Shown: piece by piece, positions 20,543 through 29,170 of the stretch
Position numbering within the stretch: the first letter of the stretch is position 1
Layout: every line of letters starts with the position of its first letter
The notes under the pieces: model-generated
The model's input: only the letters and a program-made list of their open reading frames with translations
The model's database searches: none
Told to the model about the DNA's origin: nothing
From: a virus
DNA: 31,041 nt
IMG/VR virus record: IMGVR_UViG_3300035698_019002
Coordinates: 1 to 31,041 of that record
Direction: 5' to 3' (one strand)
Position numbers and translations under genes: made by a program

Positions 20543-23083
20543 TTATGATAATGCTACGCCAAATCGAGCTAACTCGTTTTGTCTGCCTAGTCTTTTTTCA
20601 ACCATACTTACTAATTCGTCTACTCTTTGTGTTGAGTCCATATTTACTGGGCCATTAAAGCTTATGCTTATTCCTCCACCGCCACCTGATGATCCACCTG
20701 ATGAATCAACACCTGTTCTTGGTGTTATTCTTTCACCACCATGAGCGATCATTGGAACTGGTTGACCGATAGGTCCAGGGACTATTCCGCCGTGCTCTCT
20801 ATTTTCAAGATTTGGGCTTCCTCCCCCTCCTCCACCATCCAAGCCAGACCACTCTCTGAACTTACTGATGGCATCACCTATTTTTCCGGTTATTCCACTC
20901 CATGCTTCCCTTACATTATCTAAGCTTTTTATTAATCCACCAGATGAAGCTTCTAGGTCTGCCTGTACTTCCATAATTTCTTCTTCAGCTTCTCTAGTAT
21001 TATTAACACTTTCTTCAACTTTATTTTGTGCCTCAGATAAATCATCAGCTGACTTTCTAACATTCATATTTGTTTGTTCAAGTCTAATTTCTGCTCCTTC
21101 AAGATTCATGGCTGCTTCTTCTGCTTGTTCTGAATCTTCTCCGTATTTTTTTATTGCTTCAGAGAGTCCTTCTTTAGCAGTTTGATAATTTTTTGTTGAT
21201 TGTGTTTGATTAAAAAGAAGCTCTCTGTGTCTTAATTGTAGTTCTTCAAGATTTCTAGTTGCTCCAGCGAGTTCGTCTTGTGCTGTTTTTAGATCTCTTT
21301 CAGCCGCAGCTGCTCTAGTTGCTTGGACTCCAATGCCTTCAAGAATCCATGCAAAAGAACTAAATCCCGGAATAGTTCTTCCTATCGATCCAGCTAATGT
21401 GAGCATAACACCGTTAAAAAGTGCTGTTTCGTTTTTTGCAAGGTAGATTGCAGCTGGAATTGTTACTAGTGCTCCGATTAAGAGTGTTAGTGGAGCAAAG
21501 GCAACGGCTGCTGTAATTCCCATAGCGCCCAAAACAACACTAAGTGCTGTAATTATTGGGGTTATTGTTATAATTACTGCTGATAAAGTTCCAATAACTG
21601 CTATTGTTCCTAATATTGCTACTATTACTTGTGGATGCTTACTCGCAAACTCAGCAAACTTTTGAACCATCGGAGTTATTATCTTTACAAGACTATTTAT
21701 TGCTGGTAGTAATGCATTTCCTATTTCTATTGCAACTAAATTAAAATTATTCTTTAAAATTTCTAGCTGTGCTTCAGTTGTTGCTAATTTCTTTTGATAT
21801 TCTATCTCTAATGCGGTGTTATCCTCATAAGCTTTACCAGATCTATCCATAGCATCTGCTAGCTGGTCAACTGCGCCAACCTGTGCTAGGGTTGTCATGA
21901 TTGCTCGAGCATTTTCTATTCCTGCATCTTCAAGCATCGCAACAAAGTTTTTTCCTTCATCTTTAGCTTTAGCCATTGATTGAACCATTTTTACATAGAC
22001 TGATGCTGGATCTTTTTTGAACATTTCGGTAAATTCACCGTTAGTTACTCCAAGTATCTTTGCAAAACCATTTACATTGGGAATTAATTTCCCATGTGTT
22101 GCATTAAGTCCTACTAATGTTGAATCTAATTCTCCTGCTTTTCCTTCAAGCTCACCTTGGGTTAGAGCTAGATTTTTATAGGTAGCTGTTCCCTCTTTTC
22201 CACTGTTTTTCAATTCTTCAAGTCTATTATTGTTTTTTTGCATTGAAATAGCATTTTTAGCAAGGCTTTCAGTGCTTTTATCAATGGCTTTAGTATTATT
22301 AATGACTTCACCAGCAGACCCCGATGCAGCTGCCTGCATAAGTAAGAATGTTGTTTGCATTGCAGTTGCACCTGCTTCAGCTCTAATTCCAGACGCAGCA
22401 GTTGCGGCGCCGAGAGCTAAAACTTGAGCGGATGTCATATCAAATGCTGATCCTATTGGGGCTAAACGAGCTGCAAAGTTAACTATTTCTTGTTCGTTAA
22501 CAGCAAAATTATTACCAAGATCAACAACACTTGATGCGAGACGATCAACATCATCAAGACTATCTCCCATAACATTGGATATTCTTGCAAATGCAACGGC
22601 TGCTTGTTCTGATGTAAGATTAGTTGTAACACCTATTTTTGAAATAGTTTGAACAAACTTCTCAATATCTTTATATCCAACACCGAGTTGTCCACCTATT
22701 TCTGCTATTTTTGCAAGCTCAGTAGCTGACTCTGGAATAACAGATGACATTTCTCTGAATTTTTTGTTTAAATTTTCAAGTTGAGTGTCTGATAGATCCT
22801 GCATCGTTTTATTAACACCGGCCATTGCAGATTCATATTCTATAGCAGACTTTGCAGCAAGTCCCATAGCGCCGATAGAAGCTGCGCCAACTACAGCAAG
22901 GGAGGTACCAAGTGTTGAAAGTGAGGATTTTAGTTTTTTGTTTTGTTCTAACTGCTTTTTGTTTAAATCATCCATTGATTTTGCTAAAGCTTTGTTTTGT
23001 TTTTCTATGTTGTTAGAGACTTCTTTAATAGTTTTCGAGGCATTGTCTTTTGCCTCAATGACTATTTCTGCTTTTTGTGACAT
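20543..23083 (-). CDS. Tail tape measure protein (TP901 family)
   Basis: 846 residues. It begins with a coiled coil (about 1-55), followed by the TP901 core containing AGVNKTMQDLSD, ELAKIAEIGGQLGV and AFARISNVMGDS. Strongly hydrophobic segments at about 480-580 (VIVAILGTIAVIGTL and neighbours) are the usual membrane-interacting region. A second coiled coil lies around 590-720, and the C-terminus GGIVPGPIGQPVPMIAHGGE is typical of these proteins. By the usual rule of about 0.15 nm per residue the tail would be near 125 nm. ATG 23083 has GAAGG upstream and lies two bases after the stop of the frameshifted chaperone. Confidence 0.93.
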   Translation of the reverse strand: MSQKAEIVIEAKDNASKTIKEVSNNIEKQNKALAKSMDDLNKKQLEQNKKLKSSLSTLGTSLAVVGAASIGAMGLAAKSAIEYESAMAGVNKTMQDLSDTQLENLNKKFREMSSVIPESATELAKIAEIGGQLGVGYKDIEKFVQTISKIGVTTNLTSEQAAVAFARISNVMGDSLDDVDRLASSVVDLGNNFAVNEQEIVNFAARLAPIGSAFDMTSAQVLALGAATAASGIRAEAGATAMQTTFLLMQAAASGSAGEVINNTKAIDKSTESLAKNAISMQKNNNRLEELKNSGKEGTATYKNLALTQGELEGKAGELDSTLVGLNATHGKLIPNVNGFAKILGVTNGEFTEMFKKDPASVYVKMVQSMAKAKDEGKNFVAMLEDAGIENARAIMTTLAQVGAVDQLADAMDRSGKAYEDNTALEIEYQKKLATTEAQLEILKNNFNLVAIEIGNALLPAINSLVKIITPMVQKFAEFASKHPQVIVAILGTIAVIGTLSAVIITITPIITALSVVLGAMGITAAVAFAPLTLLIGALVTIPAAIYLAKNETALFNGVMLTLAGSIGRTIPGFSSFAWILEGIGVQATRAAAAERDLKTAQDELAGATRNLEELQLRHRELLFNQTQSTKNYQTAKEGLSEAIKKYGEDSEQAEEAAMNLEGAEIRLEQTNMNVRKSADDLSEAQNKVEESVNNTREAEEEIMEVQADLEASSGGLIKSLDNVREAWSGITGKIGDAISKFREWSGLDGGGGGGSPNLENREHGGIVPGPIGQPVPMIAHGGERITPRTGVDSSGGSSGGGGGISISFNGPVNMDSTQRVDELVSMVEKRLGRQNELARFGVALS

Positions 23084-23085
23084 TA

Positions 23086-23678
23086 TTACCTTCTTCTATT
23101 CATCTTCTGATTAGACCTTCTAGAGCTTGCCTGAATTTCTTGAAACATTATTAACCTTATTTCATCTAAGAAAAAACTAGGCTGAGATTCATATGTGTAA
23201 TAATCCCATCCCATTTCCTTACAAATAATATATCTAAAATATACTTCTGATCTTCCCTGTTTTCCATTTAGTATGGGAAGAATTTCTTTAATTATTTTTT
23301 TTTTGAATTATCAGTTAAACTTGATGTGTTCATAATATCTGTGCATTTATCTCTAACAACCATTGCGTCTGGGGCAGGGAGTTTATCCAAAAAATCAGAA
23401 GCGTTTTCTACTTCTATTTTTTCTCCATTACTGCTAGCACTTACAAAGAGGAATTCAAAGAGTTTATTGCTGATTTCTAAAAATCTTATTGCTTTAGAAC
23501 CAGAGCTCTCGATGTTTTCTTTCATCTTTTCTTCATTTGTTGAAAGTTTTACATCTGTCTCTAAAAGCATTTTTTGCAAATCTTTTGTTTGACCATATGT
23601 CAAATATCTAGAGACTTCTATTTTTATTTCTGTTATTGGTAGACTAAAATCTACTCTTGGAAACCATTTTTCGTTCAT
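23086..23678 (-). CDS. Tail assembly chaperone G-T fusion made by -1 frameshift
   Basis: The short frame ends TCA AAA AAA AAA TAA, but slipping back one base on the A-run continues as ATA ATT AAA for about 69 more codons to TAA at 23086-23088, two bases before the tape measure start. The extension contains ICKEMGWDYYTYESQPSFFL and a following helix IRLIMFQEIQASSRR. The W...QP...L-x-E pattern is the one found in the T part of lambda gpGT-type chaperones of siphoviruses. The T frame has no start codon of its own in a good context. The fused product would be about 197 residues and would bind the tape measure and tail tube proteins during assembly. Confidence 0.82.
23292..23678 (-). CDS. Tail assembly chaperone, short form (gpG-like)
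   Basis: 128 residues from ATG 23678, which has AAGGA upstream. The helical protein is the usual size of gpG-like chaperones, lies between the tail tube and tape measure genes, and ends NSKKK at the stop right after the A10 run. It is the zero-frame product of the frameshifting gene and should be made in excess over the fusion. It is not expected in the mature virion. Confidence 0.8.
   Translation of the reverse strand: MNEKWFPRVDFSLPITEIKIEVSRYLTYGQTKDLQKMLLETDVKLSTNEEKMKENIESSGSKAIRFLEISNKLFEFLFVSASSNGEKIEVENASDFLDKLPAPDAMVVRDKCTDIMNTSSLTDNSKKK
23295..23304 (-). other. Slippery A10 run for -1 programmed frameshift
   Basis: Ten T on the plus strand read as ten A in the mRNA, immediately before the zero-frame UAA. 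Tandem lysine tRNAs can re-pair in the -1 frame at any position of such a run. The stop codon directly after the run would add a pause. No obvious strong downstream stem is seen. Confidence 0.8.
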
Positions 23679-23702
23679 TTTTTTATTCCTTTATTAATTA
23701 GT

Positions 23703-23723
23703 GGGGAGGGGGTTACCCTCCCC
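23703..23723. terminator. Strong GC hairpin between tail tube and chaperone genes
   Basis: GGGGAGGG 23703-23710 pairs perfectly with CCCTCCCC 23716-23723 around GGTTA. On the plus strand it is followed by T6 and further T-rich DNA, a classic terminator against antisense transcription. On the minus strand, where the genes run, no U-run follows, so there it is probably a partial terminator or an mRNA-stabilising end for the tail tube message. Confidence 0.7.
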
Positions 23724-23740
23724 TTTTTTGTTTTTATTTT

Positions 23741-24715
23741 TTAGTAAACAGTTGCTTTATCGTTTTGTAGTCTAACATCGATTAATCTAACTCCGCTGTC
23801 AACTGCTCCACCTCCACCAACTATGTCTTCTGCTGTAAACTCAGTTCCGATTACGAAGAAATCATCGATTCCTGTTGAAACTTCTGCTTCATTTAATCTG
23901 AACCTTGGAATTCTAATTCTTAATTCTTCATTAGCATTTCCTGTGAGTTTAATTTCCATTGCTCTTTTGTTTAATGAGTAATAAGCATTCTTATCTACCT
24001 CATTTTCAAAGAAAACAGTGTAATTTCCAGTAACCTGGAGGCTTTTTGATCTAATAGCTGCTATAGTTGAAGATCCTGTTTGGTGAATTACTTCTAAGTT
24101 ATTGTTTATAGTTAAACTAAACTCATTTACAGGTGTTGCTGATGCTCCAGCTGCGTCTGCTAAGTCATCACCTAGTCTCATTTCAAAGTTAGGGAATGCA
24201 AATACTGTACCAGATGTAACCGTTGGTGCTTGTGCTGCTACACTAGATGGAAAGTCTGCCATTATTGATGCGCTAAGTGTTGCAAGGCCGTCTGAAACTT
24301 CTAATGTTAATTCGTTAATAGCTCCATAGCTATATCTTTGATCGTCTGCTTGTCTGCCAAAAAACATTGTTGCTGTTTTAGGTGTATTACCAGAGGTTGT
24401 TGTATAAAATTCGTGATTATTTGGTGTTCCAGTTGTTAAAACTTCGTTTCCAAGTGCCATTTTCCATAGGTATCCTGACATATTTGTGTCTAAGTCAACA
24501 CTAATATCTCCTTCTGCCCATTTTTTACCTGTTACAGATGATCTATCCATATATCTAGAAGATGTCGTGCCAATTACCTCAATTGGTTCATGGTGACCTC
24601 TAAGTGATATGTCTGTATAGTTTATGTATTCGTCTACTGTGACTGGTGTTCCCGGTGTTGATTCTAAACCAATACCAAGATATCCTAGTCTTCCAATCGT
24701 TGCTGATGCTGCCAT
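23741..24715 (-). CDS. Major tail tube protein
   Basis: 324 residues. Beta-rich sequence opening IGRLGYLGIGLESTPGTPVT, with the usual G-x-E-x-x-x-G-T-P tube-protein N-terminus, then GDISVDLDTNMSGYLWKMALG and IRIPRFRLNEAEVS near the end. It lies between the tail terminator and the chaperone genes. AAGGAG before ATG 24715 is a near-consensus ribosome binding site, and the following hairpin fits a highly expressed gene. The polymer should form the non-contractile tube. Length is within the range of Phage_TTP-like proteins. Confidence 0.85.
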   Translation of the reverse strand: MAASATIGRLGYLGIGLESTPGTPVTVDEYINYTDISLRGHHEPIEVIGTTSSRYMDRSSVTGKKWAEGDISVDLDTNMSGYLWKMALGNEVLTTGTPNNHEFYTTTSGNTPKTATMFFGRQADDQRYSYGAINELTLEVSDGLATLSASIMADFPSSVAAQAPTVTSGTVFAFPNFEMRLGDDLADAAGASATPVNEFSLTINNNLEVIHQTGSSTIAAIRSKSLQVTGNYTVFFENEVDKNAYYSLNKRAMEIKLTGNANEELRIRIPRFRLNEAEVSTGIDDFFVIGTEFTAEDIVGGGGAVDSGVRLIDVRLQNDKATVY

Positions 24716-24731
24716 AATTCTCCTTAATTCT

Positions 24732-25154
24732 CTAAGATGCTGATACTAACTCTTTCGTATCTAATTGTATTTCTAAAGTTCTAATATCGTGCTCTCTATT
24801 TCTGTATGTATAATTTACCGATATAGGTTCACAATATTGCACAACTCCAGAGAGTGTTGTGTCCATGTCAAATGCTTTTTCTATTTCATCAGCCAGATTT
24901 GCGATTATTCTTTCTGCTTGTTCTGGTCCTTGACCTATTTTAGAAACTTCCTGATAAACTCTGATCCAGTAGCTTCTTGTTCTTAAGTTACAAGCTGTTG
25001 ATCTAATTTGTGCACTAGATCTTCTGAGAGTAACTGTTGCTAATGGATATTTTCCATCTATGTTTCCTACTGGGTAACCTGAAACAGTTTTTAAGCCTTG
25101 CATGGCGTTTAATTTTGTTATAATCTGGTTTTTTATATCTAAAGAGCTACTCAT
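24732..25154 (-). CDS. Tail terminator / tail completion-like protein
   Basis: 140 residues. Predicted alpha/beta: an N-terminal helix (SLDIKNQIITKLNAM), strands with ATVTLRRSSAQ and YWIRVYQE, the helix ERIIANLADEIEKAF, and a final strand RTLEIQLDTKEL. This is the shape and position of tail terminator proteins, just upstream of the tube gene. It overlaps the HK97 gp10-like gene as TAATG. Confidence 0.65.
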   Translation of the reverse strand: MSSSLDIKNQIITKLNAMQGLKTVSGYPVGNIDGKYPLATVTLRRSSAQIRSTACNLRTRSYWIRVYQEVSKIGQGPEQAERIIANLADEIEKAFDMDTTLSGVVQYCEPISVNYTYRNREHDIRTLEIQLDTKELVSAS

Positions 25155-25654
25155 TAAAAATCTTTCACTAGTTTCTTTAAGCCCTTGTTGAATATATCTT
25201 CAACCGAACCTACTATTTCTTTAAATGTTCTTTCTACAAATGGATTTGGTCTATTTGCATTTGAATTTCCCATTTTAATATTCATCGCAATTTTTTGTGC
25301 CACCGCTGTTGACAGCCCCTTAGCACTTGCCCATGCAATTATTGATGAAATTGGAGGTGCTTTTCCAGCTGGTCTTCCTTTTTCAACATAAAATGCATAT
25401 TCTTCTCCGTCTGCATTTTCTGCACTTGACTTAATGGTTACTTTTCTTGACGAACCACTTTTTTCAAGCTTATAATCTATTTCTGATTTTAATTTTCCAG
25501 TTCCGACTGGGGCTTCTGCCTTCATCTTCTTTGTTGTCTCTTGCCCTATTTCTTCTAGGCTATCATCTGTTACATTGTTAAAGTCAAATTCCATTTTTTC
25601 TAATGCATTGACCACATCGTCATATTTTGCAAAAAAGCTTAGGCTTACTGACAT
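25154..25654 (-). CDS. HK97 gp10-like neck/tail completion protein
   Basis: 166 residues. The family signature is readable: KMKAEAPVGTGKLKSEI, then YAFYVEKGRPAGKAPP, then PNPFVERTFKE, corresponding to the A-P-V-x-T-G-x-L-R, V-E-x-G-T and P-F-x-R motifs of HK97 gp10. It is joined by TAATG overlaps to both neighbours. Confidence 0.82.
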   Translation of the reverse strand: MSVSLSFFAKYDDVVNALEKMEFDFNNVTDDSLEEIGQETTKKMKAEAPVGTGKLKSEIDYKLEKSGSSRKVTIKSSAENADGEEYAFYVEKGRPAGKAPPISSIIAWASAKGLSTAVAQKIAMNIKMGNSNANRPNPFVERTFKEIVGSVEDIFNKGLKKLVKDF

Positions 25655-25995
25655 TATATGTACTCATTTTCCAAAAATTCTGTTAATGTTAATTCATAAT
25701 GTGGAAGATCAAGCATATTCCAATCTTCAATTCCCTTTATAACAAAATCTCTTGTTATATTTTGAGAAAAACCAGAGACTGTTATTTTGTCTCCTGATCT
25801 AATCCCTGATTCTGTAGTGAATCCTATCCATGCCTGAGAAAAAGTTCCATCAGATAAAATAGTATCCTCCGCTGCACCTGGCTGTATATTGATAGCAACC
25901 TGTGCTAGTCCTGCATCAGCTGTAAAAGACTCTTTATCAGCATTATCAGTGTCTTTGGTGAGGTGATAAACTTGGCATATTCTATCTAAGATCAT
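25654..25995 (-). CDS. Head closure / head-tail joining protein
   Basis: 113 residues, mostly beta. It begins MILDRICQVYHLTKD, has an exposed middle loop, then IRSGDKITVSG and FVIKGIEDWNMLDLPHYELTL, which is the D-H/W-x-x-D-x-P-H-Y-E-L type end of SPP1 gp16-like stopper proteins. Its place between the connector adaptor and the gp10-like gene supports this. The N-terminus lacks any membrane segment. Confidence 0.72.
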   Translation of the reverse strand: MILDRICQVYHLTKDTDNADKESFTADAGLAQVAINIQPGAAEDTILSDGTFSQAWIGFTTESGIRSGDKITVSGFSQNITRDFVIKGIEDWNMLDLPHYELTLTEFLENEYI

Positions 25996-26002
25996 ACTAG
26001 TT

Positions 26003-26695
26003 TTATCCCATCAACCAACCAGATGTTCTCACATATGGTCTTAGTAAGCTCATAGCATCTTTTCTTAAATCACTATCAGCATCTTTTCTTTGGAAGTACT
26101 CTTTAGTTACTCTTCCTTGCTGTATCATTGACAGCCCATTCTTGTTTTCATGTCTTAATGCATAATCTGATGCAATCATTGCTGTTGCCATGTTTATTGG
26201 CCCTGGGACTGTTTCATATCCAGCAACATATGTTAACCTAGTTAAAAACTTTCTGTATTTAATATCTCTAAAACCACTTATTGCTATTGAGGCTGATGTT
26301 GTTGAAATCTCACCCTCTGGATAGTAAATGTAGTTTCTTGGCTCTGGAATGTTGTATCTTGTTTCAGAACCGGATGTTAAGCTAAGGCTTATCGTTGATG
26401 ATCCTGATATAAGCTCTATTTTTGAAACAGAGCTGACTGGTCTTTTTCTAGGATAAATAACCAGGTCGTTATTTGCGTCAATTGTTCCTGACTCACTTAC
26501 TTCATCAGTTATTTGTTCATTTAAAACTCCTGATGCTGTTGTGTAGCCAAGGAATTTGTTAACATCGTCTTCTGCTGCTACTAACCAGTTATCAACCTGG
26601 GGGCTGAAAGAATCATTTATATCTATTAACAAAAGATTTTCTATATCTTCTTCTGTTGCATAGTATAATGGTGTTCTTAAATTAGTTATAGCCAT
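26003..26695 (-). CDS. Head-tail connector adaptor (gp6/gp15-like)
   Basis: 230 residues. An N-terminal helix pair (TEEDIENLLLI and VDNWLVAAEDDVNKFLGY) is followed by a beta domain (YPRKRPVSSVSKIELISG and FRDIKYRKFLTRLTYVAGYE). A C-terminal helical part, INMATAMIASDYALRHENK, ends with a long tail. P-I-N-M-A-T-A-M is the strongly conserved adaptor position. It forms the ring beneath the portal. It is the first gene after the capsid-gene hairpin. Confidence 0.75.
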   Translation of the reverse strand: MAITNLRTPLYYATEEDIENLLLIDINDSFSPQVDNWLVAAEDDVNKFLGYTTASGVLNEQITDEVSESGTIDANNDLVIYPRKRPVSSVSKIELISGSSTISLSLTSGSETRYNIPEPRNYIYYPEGEISTTSASIAISGFRDIKYRKFLTRLTYVAGYETVPGPINMATAMIASDYALRHENKNGLSMIQQGRVTKEYFQRKDADSDLRKDAMSLLRPYVRTSGWLMG

Positions 26696-26717
26696 TGTTA
26701 TCCATTTATAAGTATTT

Positions 26718-26778
26718 AAAGTTCAGTGTTTCTATGGTTGCCCCCCTCATAGAAACGAGGGGGGGCAAACCGAACTTT
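26718..26778 (-). promoter_or_regulatory. Intergenic nested and alternative hairpins after the capsid gene
   Basis: Three stems are possible in 61 bases: outer AAAGTTC 26718-26724 with GAACTTT 26772-26778; TTGCCCCCCTC 26738-26748 with GAGGGGGGGCAA 26757-26768 (one bulge); and GTTTCTATG 26728-26736 with CATAGAAAC 26748-26756. The second and third share one base and interlock, so they cannot easily coexist. It resembles an attenuator or an mRNA-stabilising element. No long U-run follows. Confidence 0.65.
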
Positions 26779-26783
26779 ACTTT

Positions 26784-27806
26784 TTAAGCTCCTGTGTTGA
26801 ACTTGAATTGGTAAATTTCTGAAATAACTTTCAAAGCAGTCATTTCTAATACAAACGATGTGTACGAGAAATTACTTGATGGGACATCAACTCTGCTCAT
26901 GCTAATTAAATCTTCCATTGAGATCCAAGCTTCACCAGCTGGAGATTTCTCAGTTAAGAGTAATCCACCGTAGCCGACATATCTTGAAGGTTTAACATCA
27001 ATCACTGATTGTGTAACTGGGTTAACAATTTGTGATAATGCGAATCCACCAGTGATACCAGTGTTAGCTGCGCCGTTTACAACAGTGTTTCTGATTAAAG
27101 AACCAGAACCGTCGAGGTCGTTAGCTAATGCTTGAAGCTGTCTTGCACTTGTTAAAAGAAGTGTAGGGTCAGCACCATAACCATAAAGGGTTGTAGCCCA
27201 AGATCCAACTCCAGAGTAAGTTACGAATGTAGTATTACCTGAATTTGTAGTGATTTGGTCATTCAAACCGTTAAATTGAGATGAATTATTGTCAGCATCA
27301 CCAGCGATGATTGCTTCTTCTTCACCAACCATTACTTCATAGATTTTGACTCTTTCTCTCTCTTTTTGCATGTCTGGTTGACCTGCTCTACCTTGTGATG
27401 ATGCTAAAGCACCGCCACCTACTTCTAATTTTCTACCCAAAAGCTTATATACAGCTGTAGCTGTTGTATAAGTTTGTGTAGTCTCATTAGGAGCTGCTGC
27501 ATCAGCAAAAAATATTGATGTTGCGCTTCCTGTTTGAGGAACATTAGATGCTGGGTGCATTCCTGAATTAACTGAGCTTGTCATTTTCTTCCAAACTGCT
27601 GCTTCTCCCATACCCTGCGTTCTAGGCAATCTCTCTCTTAGAGGGGTGTCGATTGGGGTGATATATTTTATCTCCTCATCTAAATTCTCTGGAGAGAAAA
27701 TTGATCTAGCTGCTGGGTCAAATGTATTTGTTGTTTTTACCTCTGCTGCCTTCATGATTTCTTCACGAATGCTAATCAGGGCGTTGTCTACCATTGGACT
27801 TAACAT
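26784..27806 (-). CDS. Major capsid protein (HK97 fold)
   Basis: 340 residues from ATG 27806 with AAGGAG upstream. The position (after protease and scaffold, before connectors) and character fit a major capsid protein. It has an N-terminal helix, then IDTPLRERLPRTQGMGEAAVW, repeated small hydrophilic loops, and an A-domain-like end with LLLTEKSPAGEAWISMEDL and LEMTALKVISEIYQF. T-P-L-R near residue 54 is common in capsid proteins of siphoviruses. No delta domain is visible, matching a separate scaffold gene. Confidence 0.82.
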   Translation of the reverse strand: MLSPMVDNALISIREEIMKAAEVKTTNTFDPAARSIFSPENLDEEIKYITPIDTPLRERLPRTQGMGEAAVWKKMTSSVNSGMHPASNVPQTGSATSIFFADAAAPNETTQTYTTATAVYKLLGRKLEVGGGALASSQGRAGQPDMQKERERVKIYEVMVGEEEAIIAGDADNNSSQFNGLNDQITTNSGNTTFVTYSGVGSWATTLYGYGADPTLLLTSARQLQALANDLDGSGSLIRNTVVNGAANTGITGGFALSQIVNPVTQSVIDVKPSRYVGYGGLLLTEKSPAGEAWISMEDLISMSRVDVPSSNFSYTSFVLEMTALKVISEIYQFKFNTGA

Positions 27807-27815
27807 ATTTTCTCC

Positions 27816-28868
27816 TTATTCTTTGTTACTTGTAGGGATTTGGTATTCCCTAATATATTTTCTATCTTTTACCAGTTGGTATGCTTCTTTTTGAAGCGAG
27901 TCGCTTTTTGCGAAAACCATTGGCGTTTCTAATTTAATTTTATCTATTTCTGCTAATCTTGCATCAATTTTTGATAACTCAGCTTCTGGTTTATCAAATA
28001 TCTCTACACCTTTTGCAATTGCGAATGGTGTAACAACTTTAGATGGTCGAGCCTTTTCTAAGATTGCTGTGTGTGCTTTATTAAGCTCTTGATATGACTT
28101 TTGGAGTTGTGAGTAATCACTTTCCATTTTAGCGAGCTTACCTTCTAGATTAGCTTTATTAAGATCAGTTGATGTATCTGATTTTTCTGCTACTGGAGCA
28201 GGTTTTTCTTCCTCATCTTCTTTTTCAGTCTCAACTTCTTCTTCAGTAGCTTCAGTTACTTCTTCAACAGCTTCTGCTTCCTCGACTTCTTCAGTCTCTG
28301 CTTCATCTGCTTCTTCTGCAACTTCCTCTTGCTCATCTGCTTTGGTCATTGATTCTGCCATCTTAGTAATCATATCCTCTAACTTAGTGATTCTAGAATT
28401 TAAGTCTGCTTTTTCTGTTTCGTCTGTTGTAGACTCTTCAGTAGCTTTCTCTTCTTCTTCATCTTTTACCTCTACTTCATCGGCAGCTTCTTCAACTACT
28501 TCTTCTGTTTTAGTAACATCTTGATCTGTATCTGATTTTTCAGAAGTTTTTTTATCTTCTTTTTTATCTTTTACAGTTTCTTTTGCTTCTTCTTTAGTTT
28601 CTTTGGCATCAGCCTTAGTCTCTTTAGTTTCAGCTTCTTCTACTTCTTTAACATCTTCTGTTTTTGTAGACTCTTCTTCTTTTTCTTCAACTTCTGTTTC
28701 AACTTCTGCCTCAGCTGCTTCACCTTTGATTTCTTTTAACTCATCAACAGTTACGCCTCTGTCTCGTGCATCTTCTTCTTCGGTTGACATAATTTCTTTA
28801 CCAGCAAGGTCAACAGTTGTCTTCGTAACTGCATCCTCTGGCTTAAGGTCTTTATTTTTCTCTGTCAT
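27816..28868 (-). CDS. Acidic scaffold-like protein
   Basis: 350 residues from ATG 28868 (MTEKNKDLK), chosen over 28892 because AAGGAG lies just upstream. Residues about 45-235 are extremely rich in Glu, Lys, Thr and Ala with low complexity (EEKEEES, ETKETKAD and similar) and would be disordered or a long charged helix. A coiled coil (LEGKLAKMESDYSQLQKSYQ) lies at about 245-280, and the C-terminal 70 residues look folded. The position between protease and capsid genes is that of the capsid scaffold, expected to be cut out by the protease. The extraordinary acidity is unusual in extent, and the function remains inferred. Confidence 0.62.
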   Translation of the reverse strand: MTEKNKDLKPEDAVTKTTVDLAGKEIMSTEEEDARDRGVTVDELKEIKGEAAEAEVETEVEEKEEESTKTEDVKEVEEAETKETKADAKETKEEAKETVKDKKEDKKTSEKSDTDQDVTKTEEVVEEAADEVEVKDEEEEKATEESTTDETEKADLNSRITKLEDMITKMAESMTKADEQEEVAEEADEAETEEVEEAEAVEEVTEATEEEVETEKEDEEEKPAPVAEKSDTSTDLNKANLEGKLAKMESDYSQLQKSYQELNKAHTAILEKARPSKVVTPFAIAKGVEIFDKPEAELSKIDARLAEIDKIKLETPMVFAKSDSLQKEAYQLVKDRKYIREYQIPTSNKE

Positions 28869-28971
28869 GCTTCTCCTTTTGCTTATAAACAAGTTCTTTT
28901 TTTCAATTTAAACTATAGCAAAACAATTATTGCTATTATTGGATTAATTAAATCCTTTTGTATCTGTATAT

Positions 28972-29001
28972 ATAATATTATAGGACACTACTGCTTGTCA
29001 A
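28972..29001 (-). promoter_or_regulatory. Putative promoter for the scaffold and capsid genes
   Basis: On the minus strand a consensus TTGACA (29001-28996) is followed after 18 bp by TATTAT (28977-28972). TATAAT is also present at 28982-28977, but only 13 bp from the -35. Transcription would start near 28965, giving a leader of about 95 bases before the scaffold start. No gene is seen in 28869-29007. Confidence 0.55.
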
Positions 29002-29007
29002 GTTGGG

Positions 29008-29169
29008 TTAGTTTTTAACCTCATCAATAACAATATCACCTGGTACAAGAGTGCTATAGTCAACAGTATCTGCATTAAATATTCTTCCACCAACTATTTT
29101 CTCTTTTTTATCTGTTTCTTTTTTTTCTTTGTAAGACTCTATCTCTTTTTCAGTGCTTTTTTTAATCAT
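29008..29169 (-). CDS. Small hypothetical protein, 53 residues
   Basis: Minus-strand ATG 29169 is preceded by AAAGGAG at ideal spacing, and the stop is TAA 29008-29010. The first 24 residues are a Lys/Glu-rich helix, followed by GGRIFNADTVDYSTLVPGDI, a compact non-helical end. It begins one base after the protease stop, so it is coupled to it. It could be a minor capsid or head-assembly factor; no family is recognised. Confidence 0.7.
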   Translation of the reverse strand: MIKKSTEKEIESYKEKKETDKKEKIVGGRIFNADTVDYSTLVPGDIVIDEVKN

Positions 29170-29170
29170 T

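Noticed and set aside
23086-23294. Reading the T region as a broken or separate gene
   Set aside because: The region has no start signal, begins exactly at the A10 slip site, and carries the expected T-type motif; frameshift fusion explains it better.
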